Shown: positions 34,233 through 45,220 of the stretch, in pieces
Numbering within the stretch: the stretch's first letter is position 1
Layout of the letters: every line of letters starts with the position of its first letter
Assembly (NCBI GenBank): GCA_030704615.1
Contig: CM060732.1
Span: 74,441,053-74,505,052, forward strand
DNA length: 64,000 bases
Reading direction: 5' to 3'
DNA from: Takakia lepidozioides
Taxonomy: Eukaryota > Streptophyta > Takakiopsida > Takakiales > Takakiaceae
Made by a program: the position numbers and the translations under genes
Notes under the pieces: generated by a model
The model's database searches: none
The model's input: only the letters and a program-made list of their open reading frames with translations
What the model was told of the DNA's origin: nothing

Positions 34233-37213
34233 TCAACAGTAATCCCCACAAGAACAAAACCCATCTTCGAAGTGGTGAAAGCTGTTTGAATCGCGTTCAA
34301 GAACTGCTCGCCCACAAGCTGTGAGATAAACTTGGTGGCAATGTGACGATCACTGCAAACTTGAAGGTTCTTGGCAATGCGGAGAGGTGTCCTGGAGGGG
34401 GGTTGTGATGAGCGCAAAAGCAATGCCAAGCTTCTCACTGTGATGGCAAAGAGAAAATTCCTTTCTCTCCTCCTCAACATCATGGAGTAGAAAGCGCTTG
34501 TTAGGCACATACTCACTGTCCTTCATCAGCCAGGACCTAGCCTGTTTGACGCGATCCTGCTTCCAATATATAGAGTTGATTAACTTAGAGTATCTGATAT
34601 TGGACATATGTTGCAGCTGACCCCACCATCTGACCTTGAATTCATCTCGTCCCGGGAGCTTAAGGAAGGATGCCAAACCCACCCCGAACAGCCAATGCTA
34701 TTTTGGAGCATGCTGACATGCACTCCTTAAGCACCCCCACTTGAATGGATTCTAGAGACTTAGCCTGGTTGGAGTTATCAACCCATACTGCAGATGCATA
34801 CTCCAAGGCAGGCCTAATAACGTCGCACAGCATGCCTTTTTTGACTTCAGAGTTGATCCCTCTGAACAAGCCAGCAGTTTGCACTTGCCAGGTTGAACGA
34901 CTTTTTAAATATGTGCATCCCAATTACAGTGGGAGGAAATCTCAATGCCAAGGTATGTGTAGGAAGGGAGGACCGGAATCTCTTGGCTTCCCCACTGCCG
35001 CTTGAAGACAATCTCTTCACTTCAGCATGGATTTCACCAATCCTTGGATGCAATTTGTCTTCTACAACAAATGTATGCACCCGGTCCTCAATGCAGCAGC
35101 GGCCTGGCTCCATTCTGATACTCTGTCCTCCATCATTTTCTCAGCTTAGCTCTATCATTCGACCAGCCAGTTGTAGCATAGACGTTTGAGAGCAGCTCGT
35201 AAGTTGGAGATGCTGAGGATCCCACTTGAGAAGGCTTTTTACCACACGTTCTGCTAGTTCCACATTCCCATGAGTTCTGCAGGCACCAAGCAAGGCTCCC
35301 CATACTGAAGCATCTGGTTTGATTGGCATTTTGTTAATGAATTCCTCTGCCTTATTCAATTGGCCAGCACGTCCAAGGAGGTCCACCATACAGCGAAAAT
35401 GGTCGAGTGTAGGAGTGAGACCATGAACTGGTGTCATGGAATCAAAGTAGTGACAGCCTTCATCCACTAAGCCCACATGGCCACATGCAGAGAGAAGACA
35501 TATGAAGGTGATACAGTTCGGCTTCAAGCACTCTTGTTGCATTTGTTCAAATAGTTGGAGGGCCTCCCTACCACACCCATGCTGTGCATATCCTACAATC
35601 ATAGTGTTCCAAGAGACCACATCATGTTGAACCATTTCGTCGAACACTTGGCGTGCATCGTTAATGCTCCCACATTTGGCATACATGTCAACAAGGACAG
35701 TCTCCAGAATGATGTCTGGAAAAGTTCCAGCTTTGAGGATGTCTGCATGGACCTCTTTGCCCTTTTCCAGGGCTGCCAAGCTGGCATACGCATTAAGAAT
35801 GCAAATAAATGTGACCTTGTTGGGTCTCACCCCTTCATGTATCATTTGCTCATACATATCAGAAGCCTCCCTACCACACCCGTGTTGAACATATCCTGCT
35901 ATCATCACAGTCCATGAGACTACATTTCGTTCAGCCATTTTGTCAAACACCTCATGCGCGTCCTTCATGCTCCCGCATTTGGCATACATATCGACAAGGG
36001 TATTCTCCAGATTAATATAAGACGTAATTCCAGTTTTAACGATGTCAGCATGCACCTTTATGCCCTTTTCCAGGGCTGCCAAACTGGAACACGCATTAAG
36101 AACGCCAATGAAAGTGACCTTATCAGGCATGACCCCTTCCTGTATCATTAGCTCATACATCTCATAAGCCTCTCTACTACACCCCTGTTGAACATATCCT
36201 GTGATCATGGCACTCCATATGACCACATTTCGTCGAGTCATCTTGTCAAACACGAGACGTGCATCTTTCACGCTCCCACATTTCGCATACATGTCGACAA
36301 GGGCAGTCTCCAGGATCACATCTGGTGCAATTCCAGCTATGATGATGTCAGTATGGACCTCTTCAGCCTTTTCCAGGGCCCGTAGGCTGGCACATGCATT
36401 GAGAACGCTAATGAACGTGACCTTGTTGGGCATCACCCCTTCCTGTACCATTTGCTCATACATCTCAAAAGCCTCCTTGCCACACCCATGTTGAGCATAT
36501 CCTGCAATCATGGCACTCCATGAAACCACATTTCGTTCGGTCATGTTGTCAAACACTTGATGTGCATTGTGCATGCTTCCAGATTTGGCATACATATCAG
36601 CAAGGGCAGTTTCCAGAATAATATCGGATGCGATTCCACTTTTGATGATGTCAAGATGGATCTCTATACCTTTTTCCAAGGCTGCCAGGCTGGCACATGC
36701 ATTTAGAAGGCAAGTGAATGTGACCTTGTTGGGCATAACCCCTTCCTGTTTCATTTTTTCATACACCCTGAGAGCTTCCTCCCCACAATGGTGCTTAGCA
36801 TATCCTGCTATCATTATACTCCACGTGAACAATGGTCGCTTTGGCATTCTGTCAAACACTAGGCGTGCATCCTCCATACTTCCACACTTGGCATACATGT
36901 TGACAAGGGTGTGTAGTAAAAATACGTTTGGCTCAAATCCCCTTTGGATGATGTGTGAGTGTACCTGCTTTCCCTCTGCTAGGCCTTTAACATCAATGCA
37001 CTTCTGCAAGAGACAGACATAAGTATTCCCATCGAATGGTGTTCTTTCTTGGTTCAAAATATGCAGTGCCTCCTTAAGTTGTCCTGCCTTACATAGTGAC
37101 CTTACATCTCCACAAATAACAGCAGGGTTCTTGTCCACTACATCTCCTGTTCCTCCTTCAAAAGCAGTAGTCGAAGTAGAGGTGCCTGATTCCAACAGTT
37201 GTGCCTGATTCAA
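34233..37213 (-). pseudogene. DYW-type PPR protein gene, disrupted
   Basis: PLS-class PPR proteins with a C-terminal DYW cytidine-deaminase domain bind organellar RNA and edit C to U. 37213-35225 is an open array of about five near-identical ~101-residue PLS triplets (for example GVMPNKVTFI, LVDMYAKCGS, RNVVSWSAMIAGY), ending with the start of the E motif (SVWGALLGACRTHGNVELAERV). After WDPQH the E and E+ motifs continue only through three frameshifts (about 35,222, 35,145 and 35,125) to CCIEDRVHTFVVEDKLHPRIGEIHAEVKRL. A LINE piece then interrupts at 35,011-34,529. The DYW domain resumes (YVPNKRFLLHDVEEE, SLCHHSEKLGIAFALI) with two more frameshifts. It has CSDRH where CxDCH is expected and ends FCSCGDYC-stop at 34233 instead of DYW. 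No in-frame ATG precedes the array: a TGA lies near 37,236 and the first codon is TTG, so a 5' exon or start has been lost too. Confidence 0.9.
34529..35011 (-). mobile_element. LINE fragment inserted in the PPR-DYW gene
   Basis: It encodes, in broken frames, the region just after RT of the 15-19.7 kb LINE (EVKKGMLCDVIRPALEYASA, VDNSNQAKSLESIQVGVLKE, RDEFKVRWWGQLQHMSN) and corresponds to LINE positions about 18,586-19,085. It sits exactly between the E+ motif (AEVKRL) and the DYW segment (MKDSEYVPNK) and lacks both LINE ends. Simple target-primed insertion does not explain it. Deletion after insertion, or gene-conversion-like patching, is possible. Confidence 0.85.
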
Positions 37214-38848
37214 CCCTGATGTCCTGCATGATCAAACTCTTTAGCACCCATCCTGTACAATACTCAGATCCAATATTTCGAAGTCCGATGACTCTTCAAA
37301 GAAACATCTCTTCATGAGGGCAGGGTCCTACATATTGAAACGGGTGTAAATTACCATAGTGATCTACTTTGAGAATATGTCGATTGGAACCCTTCAATCA
37401 TCATTGTTAAAGGTATACCGGTTGGACTCTCGGTCTGGAGCTCCATGGTGCATATCGACATTAGAACCATCACAAGACTGTGCTTGACCTTCTACCATGG
37501 CGGCTAGCCCTGCTTTCACCCAAGAAGGGCTTGACCCACTCTCAATCCAAAGACCCTCCTTTGAGCGCTTGTGCCTGAAGTCTGGAGATCTTGGACTCTT
37601 CTGTGAAAATCATTCTTTGGCAGCTGAGCGGCCATAGGTTTCAAAAACAGCCTCACAGTAGAAGAACGCAAACACCAAAGCTCCGATCATCTTCCACATA
37701 CCAGCAATCAACCTACTTTCACGTCCTGCGACCATTAGAAAACTCATATCACCAGCTAACAAAACATTCATCAACCCTCCTTTACAAACTGTTTTCCGTC
37801 CTAGGAATATAGCCTCACCTTTTCAAATCTGTTGTCCCACCACTGTGAAGGATCTGAGAAAAACTCCTGCCAAAGCCCTTCCATGCTTAATTCTTGGCCT
37901 GCATGGAAACACCACGGAGACAGAGAAATTTAGCAACCAATATTCTCCAAGGCAAATTGAGGAATAACAGCACCTCCAAAGTGCCCCCTCTCTCCTTATC
38001 GACCCCCCAGTCTTACAATTGTGGCTCTGCACTGCTCCAGGGTGAACAGAGCCATGTGTCCCCTACTTGCGACAACCAGCCCTCCACATTAACGAGCGAA
38101 CGCAAATGCATGTACATCGTGGACCTGGCAGAGGGATTTAAAGGGGTAAGACTTCAGTTTCAAGGCGAACTCTCACGGTGAAGGAAACCGTGAAGGTATT
38201 TCCCCCAGACAAGGTATCACAAAGGGGCCACGGCCGCAGGTAAACCATGTGAAGAGATGTCGTTGTCAAGGATTAGAAACCAGGGATCGCACCTATACAA
38301 AACTTCAGAAACCCAAAGGAACGCAAATTATTTGCAAGTCTGTACCGTCCATCGGTCTCGAGCCAGGAATGGCCAGACTCGATGCCCATCTCAACTCCAG
38401 AGCCTGGCCCGTCAATCTGCTCCCTACTGTAAACCCTCCCGCCCCTTTCTCGCACAAATAAGACAGGGCTTTGGACACGGCCACTGCCTCCATGCCTAGG
38501 AGACAGGCGGAGCGCGCTGCCATCCTCTTGATCGCCCACGCTTCCAGAGAAGCTCAGGTGTGACCCTCCATGCAAATTTCCGATGTGTGAGCCTCCAGCC
38601 TACTATTTCCCAGATCTTCAGACAGAGCTCCTCTCCGTTAAGGTTGGAAAAAGAAGAACGAAGCCATTCGAACAAGACCCAGCAGGTGAAAGCCACTCTT
38701 AGGTGCAAGAGATTGGCCTCAGGGGCCAACAGTGTACTTACAGAGTTGTGTGTGAAGATCAAAGTTGAGGAGTGCAAAGGTGAACATCCATTCCTTCCAA
38801 AATAGCTTTAGAGTTTAGAGTTTCAAATGAATAGGGGACAGTTGATGA
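37214..38848. other. Intergenic; no gene recognised
   Basis: Only short frames of no recognised family are present. A minus-strand stretch at 38,560-38,330 (ACLLGMEAVAVSKALSYL) weakly recalls RNase H-like retroelement protein but is too short to assign. Confidence 0.4.
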
Positions 38849-38857
38849 GTTTTGGTT
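38849..38857. repeat. 9-bp target-site duplication, left copy (GTTTTGGTT)
   Basis: GTTTTGGTT lies directly outside the left TIR. The identical 9-mer in the same orientation lies directly outside the right TIR at 51588-51596. Nine-base duplications are the hallmark of Mutator-superfamily insertion. Confidence 0.93.
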
Positions 38858-39190
38858 GCCTCTCATTTTAAGATAATAGGGTCTTCAATGGGCACGTGCG
38901 ATGTGGCCGGTGGGCCCCGCGCACGGACGCCCAGCACCCCGCCCGCCCCGCCCGCCACTGCGCGCGGCCGCAGAACCCGCGCCCGCGCCCCCGTCCGCCG
39001 CGCGGCCAGTCCCCCGCCCATGAGTCCGCTGCCCTCCAGTCTGCCAGTCCGCTGCTGGCCAGTCGGCTGCCCAGCAGTCTGCCAGTCTGCCCGCCAGTCC
39101 GCTGGCCAGTCCCCTGCCATCCAGTCCGCTGACGGCGCAGGATCGCCACCGTCCATTCCCATAACCCATCCGAGCCCTCCATTTTTAGGG
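38858..39190 (+). repeat. Left terminal inverted repeat of the MULE (333 bp)
   Basis: It begins GCCTCTCATTTTAAGATAAT and ends at CCCTCCATTTTTAGGG. The central part is very GC-rich (CGCCCGCCCCGCCCG), followed by AGTCCGCTG/AGTCTGCC-type repeats. It pairs with 51151-51587 on the opposite strand. Confidence 0.9.
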
Positions 39191-39338
39191 CTGCAATTCA
39201 AACCTGCATCCCTGCCGCCTGCCACTTGTCAGCAGCCGCGAACGTGCGCACTGTTCTCCTGGCACGTTGTCGATCGTGTCTTGTACTGCGGCGCGTTTCT
39301 TGCATGTTCAGAAGCGTGTCCTTTGCACTGTATAGGGC

Positions 39339-42300
39339 ATGGACGTGGAAGCAAAACCCGATGATATACTGATCACGGAAAGCCCGCTTATACGGCCTCT
39401 TCGACAATGTTTGCAAACAGCAAAACCAGGACCCTTCAACAGGAAGGATCTCCATTGGAAGAGTGAGACGCAATATGGGTTTATGGGTGTGCGAGTGAAT
39501 GTTGAAAAGGCCTGCATACCTTGGGATAGAGTTGGTGACTTCGTCCTGGGAGAGGAGAGTTTGGAGGACTATCCCACTCAGTTTTGGGTGAATGTCCATT
39601 CTATAGTGGAACCCGGCTCGCGAAAAGCAACCAGAGCCAACACATTTCTGTCCAGTATTATGTGTGCACCATCCTCAGTCCTTTTGACGTTTCATTGCAT
39701 GTCTGTTGCCATTTTTTGTTTCACGAGTTCTCTGATTTTATGCTTCCTCAAGTCGTTGGATATCGATTTTAGAATTTTCTGTCCAGGTATCAATGCTGCT
39801 ACGGTCCTGATGACAAGCGCACCAACAAGACAATAGTGGAGGATCCAAAACAGAAGCGTGGAGGACCTCTTGTGGGTGCTGGAACATCTTGCCCTCATAA
39901 AGGCCCAAGGAGAAAGAAGTTGGAGTATGGAGAGTCTTACAAACGTGGTTGCCAATGCTGTTTCAAGGTCCAGCAATGCTATCTCGCCCCTGACATCTGC
40001 GTCCTCACGTACTACAACAACATGGAGCATACAGATGCGCAAGGGAAACCCTCGCATGGGAAGTCCGCAGAGTTCAGGAACACCCGCCACGCCTATGCAC
40101 CACACATTAGCGAGGAATTGAAAGCCTGGGTCGTCGAGTGTTTGTGCCGAGGCCTGTCGGTCGCCCAAATCATGATGGAGCATAAAGAGCACGTGATGAA
40201 CAACACTGGCTTGGGCGATGCATGGACCCGCGATGATTTCTTGTTGGAGCAAGATGTTCGCAACCTTGCCGAGAAACGTGCGTGACAAACCTTCAAAAAA
40301 CACGCCGATGATGCAGAGAGTGTGCGCATGTGGAGAGACCAAAATCCTGCGTCCGTTTTTTTCTATTAAGAGGAGAAATTAGAGCCAACATTCGAGCATT
40401 TTGATGGAGATTTGACATTCACTATTGGCATACAGACTCCGTGGCAGAAACAACGAATGCTGGAACTAGGACATGACCGTATCGTTGCATGTGATGCAAC
40501 CTTTGGGACAAATCATGACAAGGTACTATTCGAACGATTCCATGGACTTATACGAGCATGATAGCATAGTACCATGCAACATTCACATAATATTTGGTGT
40601 GCTGACCCTTTCTGTATGTTTAGGGTTGTGTATGTTGCAAAAGACCGAGAGGCAGACCCATTATGAACCGCTACAGACCTCATCACTCTTATGAAGTCTT
40701 CTCGTGCAGAACTGAGCGGAATTTGCATGCTCTGACCATCTTACATTGTGCATTCCAACAGTTCCCATTGTACACGTTGATGGTCTTCGACGAGTGGTTG
40801 AACGGTATACCAGTTGCCTATATCCTATCCGCGAGGAATCGGACAAGAGACCTGGTTCCGTGGATGAGAGCCTTGCGCGATTCACTCCTCGCAGATTTGC
40901 CGAGCTGGCGACCCAATGCCTTCATTGTGGACGATGCCGAAGCAGAAATCAACGCTATTCGGTAAGTCTGTTGGTCCACAGCACCGGTCCATTGTCGAGG
41001 TCCACTGTAGCAGTCCATTGCTACAGTCCACTGGCAGACTCCTGTGGCGAAACCCGATGGCAGTTCGCTGGGCAAATCCACTGGTAGTCCGCTGTCAAGT
41101 CTGGTCATCACTCCCCTGGCAAGTCCGCTGGCAGTCCCCGGCAAGTCCGCTCGGCAGTCCGCTGCCAAGTCCACTCAGCAGTCCCTGGGGTCGGCCGTCC
41201 GCTGCCAAGTCCGCTCAGCAGTCCCTGGCAAGTCCGCTCGGCAGTCCACTGTGGCAGTCCAATGGGGCAGTCTGCTGATGCAGTCCGCTGCCCCAGTCCT
41301 AGCTAGGGGAAGTCCAATGGGTAGTCCAATGGGGTTATTCCAGCACATCAACGTCATGGCATTGTATTGTCCACTGGCCGAGTCCAGTGGCTCTGCCCGC
41401 TGATACAGGTCGCTGTTACAGTCCACTCCGGCAGTCCACCATTGCAGTCCGATCCCAAGACTCTAATGTGTACCATGTGTGTTGTGCAGAATTGTTTTTG
41501 AAGGAGTACTCATTTTCCTCTGCCTTTGGCATGTCCGCAAGGCATGGGTGAAGCAATCATGCAAGAAAACGAAGGATCCGGTGACCGCTGTAAACTTGTT
41601 GAAGGATATAGGAGACCTCATGTACTGTAGAGGGGGACCACGCAACGAGAAAAGAGCGCTTCGGTGGGTTGCAAGGAGAATCCGTCGTATGAGGTCAAAA
41701 TACCCGAAAGGACATGAATTTCTTGACTATATCGAACAGTACTGGAAGCCCAAAATAGCAATGTGGTGTACAGCAGCCCGCCATGTCCCTCATGCGAGCC
41801 AAGACACAAACGCAAGCATTGAGGCATACCATGGAAATCTGAAGGCAAGACTTGCCATGGGGAAAGGCAAGATGAGTGGTCGTAGAGTGGACTGGCTTAT
41901 ATGGGAACTCACTGGCCGTGTGCTAACACACTACTGGTACGCAATCCATTTGAAGACCCACGGGTTCATAAGAAATGACAAACACGAAAAGTACATATCC
42001 AGTTCTATACTTGCGGCACGAGACATTCCTGCTGAGAGTGTTACTCTTCCCTTGGGTCCTGGTGAACCAGCCTACGTTCTCAGCAGCAACCACCCCGGCA
42101 CAACATACATTGTTTACAATCCTGATTGCGATTGGGGTTGTTGCACGTGCCCATGGGCAATGAAGGGAAACTTATGCAAGCATCAGGTCCGTGTCCTGAA
42201 GATGCTTCACCCTGACCTGCAGATGGCCTCCTTGTGCGCGCTTGTGGCACGGCGCTGGGAACCATTCATGGAGGATTACCTAACTTGCTCTTGGGCAATG

Positions 42301-42742
42301 GTGCCGGGGCAACGACGAATCCAATCAGTTCATGGAAAGACATCCTCCGGACGACTTCCCCTACGACGAGGCACCTCTGGAGGTCTCAGCCTCATTGGAA
42401 CAAGAATTCGCGGACATACTTCGCATTGTAGGTGATGACAAATACCTGGAGGCACATGCCCGATCTGCTCTTCATATGTGCAGAGGGCAGCTCGTTGATA
42501 TCCTGGCGAAAAGTGTGGCTGGAATGTTGCACCCTGCGGCAGCGAAGGCTTTCCGTCCTCTGAACGACAACAACAACATGTCTCTGAAAAGGAGACGAGA
42601 TTTCGTGGAGGCCTGGAAAACCCGGCCTAGGGTTTTGCGGAGAACCAGCAAGAGGGTGTCTGCACCTGCACCTGCAGCACATATATACTCGAAAATTCGC
42701 AAGGTTTCAGGTCGTGTAGATGTCACGAAGAAGACAATATAA
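39339..42742 (+). pseudogene. MULE transposase (zinc finger, DDE, SWIM), interrupted
   Basis: Predicted exons are 39339-39661, 39787-40522, 40762-40961 and 41490-42742. All are in frame across GT-AG introns. Exon 2 has a WRKY/GCM1-like zinc-finger pattern (RGCQCCFKV..., HTDAQGKPSH). The catalytic residues are visible: first Asp in IVACDATFGTN (about 40,490), second in FIVDDAEAEINAI (about 40,930) and Glu in TNASIEAYHGNLK (about 41,820). The conserved LCLWHVRKAW follows exon 4's start. The SWIM finger is CCTCPWAMKGNLCKH (about 42,140-42,185). Breaks: TGA at 40283-40285, TAA at 40367-40369 (both explicable by C-to-T from CGA and CAA) and a frame change near 42,287, after which the C-terminal tail (GNDESNQFMERHPPDDFPYDEAP) continues. 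It would cut and join the element's TIRs. Confidence 0.9.
40962..41489 (+). repeat. Transposase intron packed with AGTCCRCTG repeats
   Basis: A 528-base intron (CG|GTAAGT...GTGCAG|A) consists largely of AGTCCGCTGNCA-type units such as AGTCCGCTGGCAGTC and AGTCCACTGGCAGAC, about one every 10-25 bases. Removing it restores the frame ...EINAIR-IVFEGVLIFLCLWH. Confidence 0.9.
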
Positions 42743-42890
42743 GTCTGCAATGCCTCGAAAAGAGACAAGGTTTCACGTCGTGTAGGTGTCACGGAGAAGA
42801 CAATATAAGTCTGCAATTCCTCGAAAAGAGACAAGGTTTCATGTCGTGTAGGTGTCACGAAGAAGACAATATAAGTCTGCAATTCTTCTG
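42703..42890. repeat. Three 66-bp tandem repeats
   Basis: Units start at 42703, 42769 and 42835 (GGTTTCANGTCGTGTAGRTGTC and onward, ending AGAGACAA; the third unit is partial). They cover the transposase stop codon and the space before the convergent gene. The 22-codon period is in frame, but each unit contains a stop. Confidence 0.9.
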
Positions 42891-43430
42891 GTAGCATTGT
42901 CCCTTTCTGAAATACAAGTCCGCAATGGACTAATGCACAGTCTCCCAACGGACTCCTCCAGTCTCCCAACTGACTCCCACACAGTCTCCCAAACATAGTC
43001 TCCCAACGGACTCACGCACAGTCTCCCAACAGAGTCACAGTCAACAGACTGCGAGCGCCAGTAAGCCAGTCTGCTGGTCAGTCTGCTGCCCACTCCAAAA
43101 CTCTGCTCACCACACTTCCACCTCATCCCTGCAACTTATGCCAATCCAGCGTCCCAGCGGACTCATGGACATGGTGCCTCCCAGACTAGGTACCAGACCC
43201 AACAGTCCTAGCCTCGGCAGCGTACTGCTCGCACATTCAAGCTCAGCAGACTCGGGTGCACAGTGCATGGAAAAATTGACACCATTGTGTCCATTGAGTT
43301 TAGTGACAACATTACAAAACATGCCAGCACCCACAGTACACAAAAGTGCTCATCACCACTGGAATAGTAAGCGAAAAGACTCGCATTTTTTATTTCGGTA
43401 CATAGACTTCACAGGACAAGTACATCATAC

Positions 43431-43853
43431 TCATGAGAGCAGTTTCTCTACATTGTCCAACCCCCGCACGATATACTGGGCACACTGCATTCGCTGCCCA
43501 AGTGCAAACTTGAAAGAAAACCAGTCCTTCGTGAAAGGTGTTCCTCTCTCTGGCTTTGCAGTCTTGGAGACATTTGCTCTGACTTTTACCCACTCATAAA
43601 ACACTTGAATGAATGACATGACGTAAAAGCCACACTCCCAGCTGAATGGTTGCTGGGGCACATCAGGCGCGTGGAACTGAAATGCTTGGACAATCTCATG
43701 CCACTCTGGTGAGTCCATCGAGTACCCTAAGCACTGCGCATGAAGCTTCCAATCCACCCTAGAACAAAGGGACATTTATGCAAGTCCCTGATAGAGTTCA
43801 GGTGAGTGTAACAGCCCTTGCGGAGGTCGATGATACAAACACTCCAGTGCCCC
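43431..43853 (-). pseudogene. Ulp1 catalytic His and Cys exon
   Basis: After TTGCAG the exon reads GHWSVCIIDLRKG (catalytic His), then HLNSI where Ulp1 proteins normally have a V/L-D-S-L segment carrying the catalytic Asp. A frame change near 43,765 leads to VDWKLHAQCLGYS and PQQPFSWECGFYVMSFI (oxyanion Gln and nucleophile Cys). The end is GLDNVEKLLS-stop at 43431. If aligned correctly, the Asp is replaced by Asn, which with the frameshift suggests loss of protease activity. Confidence 0.75.
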
Positions 43854-45220
43854 CTGCAATGGTATCAAACAACATGGCGTCATTGCACAATCATGATGGG
43901 CAGACTCAGCAGACTGACACTCAGCAGACTCAGCACTCAGCAGACTCAATCTTCAAACCCAGTCCACTGCACAAATACAGAGGTCAACTTAATCGCTCAG
44001 AGTCAAGACGACACTGCAAAACCAACTATGACTCAGGAGACAGTCTCAGCAGACTCAGAAGAGTTCTTACTCGTCCCCAATTGGCACCAAAATGAAATCG
44101 CACTCTTTCAAGTCTTGCCCAGTCGTTCAGTGCTGAGGCAACCTTTCAAGACCTCCAAAGGCTTTCATGTTGCCCCACCCCCAATGACTTCAACACCGTC
44201 CATGTCGACGTTGGAAGAACAGCAATAGTGTTGGTGAACGCAGCCTCAACCGACTTCTCATAGAATCGACACCACAGCTCCAGGAGTCTATCTGTGCACT
44301 CCGACTCAACCTTCTGGACCGCCTTTATGTCATCCGGCGACAGTCCGCATTCAAACCGTGGGTCCCCTTCAAAAAACATCAGCATGGAATTACCCGCCTT
44401 CACGTGCAGAGCATGTGCTTTGCCAAACCGAGCACCCATCCTGCACAGAGCAGACCATCCTTCGGGAAGCCTCATGTACTGAACAGACTGACGTCAACAT
44501 GGTACCAAACACTCTACAGGCTGAACAATTCATCAGACTGACAAGACTAACCACAACAGACAATGATGAAACCAGCAGCAGACTGACCACAATAAACCGC
44601 AAAGCACTTAACGACAAAGACAGACGAGGAGACTGAGCACAGTACTCACCTGTGCTGCTCCAGGAAACGACCCACATCTTTGTCCATGTCCAAGGCCAGC
44701 TTGCGGTTCTTGTTCATAAAGACGTCAGACTTTTTCTTCGCCGGTCTCTTGGTACTCGGACCCTCCTCGACCTCCTCAGCATGGTCCACGACAGTCCGCT
44801 TCTTGGCTTTGCCTCTCCCCTGGGAAGCAGGGACAGCTGTAGGCGGGCTGGATAGAGCAGACAAACGCAGCGCTGCCGCCCTACTTCGCAACAGAGGCTG
44901 GTCAGCAGGTTTGTTTACACTTGCTGGACCTGTCTTTGCAGCTTCGTGGGTCGCATGCGTAGAACTACCCGCGCATCGGGGGCGTGCTCACCCCCACACC
45001 TTTCTGGTTGTCGATCCCACGTTTGCAGCATGGGCAAAAGATGTCATGTCCTTAGAAGTAGACAGTCTGCCGACGGAGGGACGAACATCCTGTGAGGATA
45101 CCGAGCAAAATGTCGAATTAGCCCAATTTCACAATGTGCTAAAAATAAACAACAATGCTGAAAGAGGAAATGGCACAACCTGCCCAAGGGGTGAGGGAGC
45201 AGACTCCATGTAATCCAGCG

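Noticed and set aside
35555-37022. Long plus-strand frames opposite the PPR gene
   Set aside because: They are antisense shadows of the repetitive PPR array; their repeats simply mirror the PPR period.
38273-38777. Weak RNase H-like stretch (LGMEAVAVSKALSYLCEKG)
   Set aside because: It is too short and lacks catalytic residues; mentioned only as a weak hint in the intergenic entry.
38863-39225. Overlapping Pro/Arg/Gly-rich frames in all six readings of the MULE TIRs (also 51,130-51,640)
   Set aside because: Stop-poor GC-rich DNA gives open frames by chance. The TIR explanation accounts for the sequence.
40962-41489. CRISPR-like appearance of regularly repeated AGTCCGCTG words
   Set aside because: Spacing is irregular, units are about 10 bases, there are no unique spacers of constant length and the host is a plant. 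It is an intron with short repeats.
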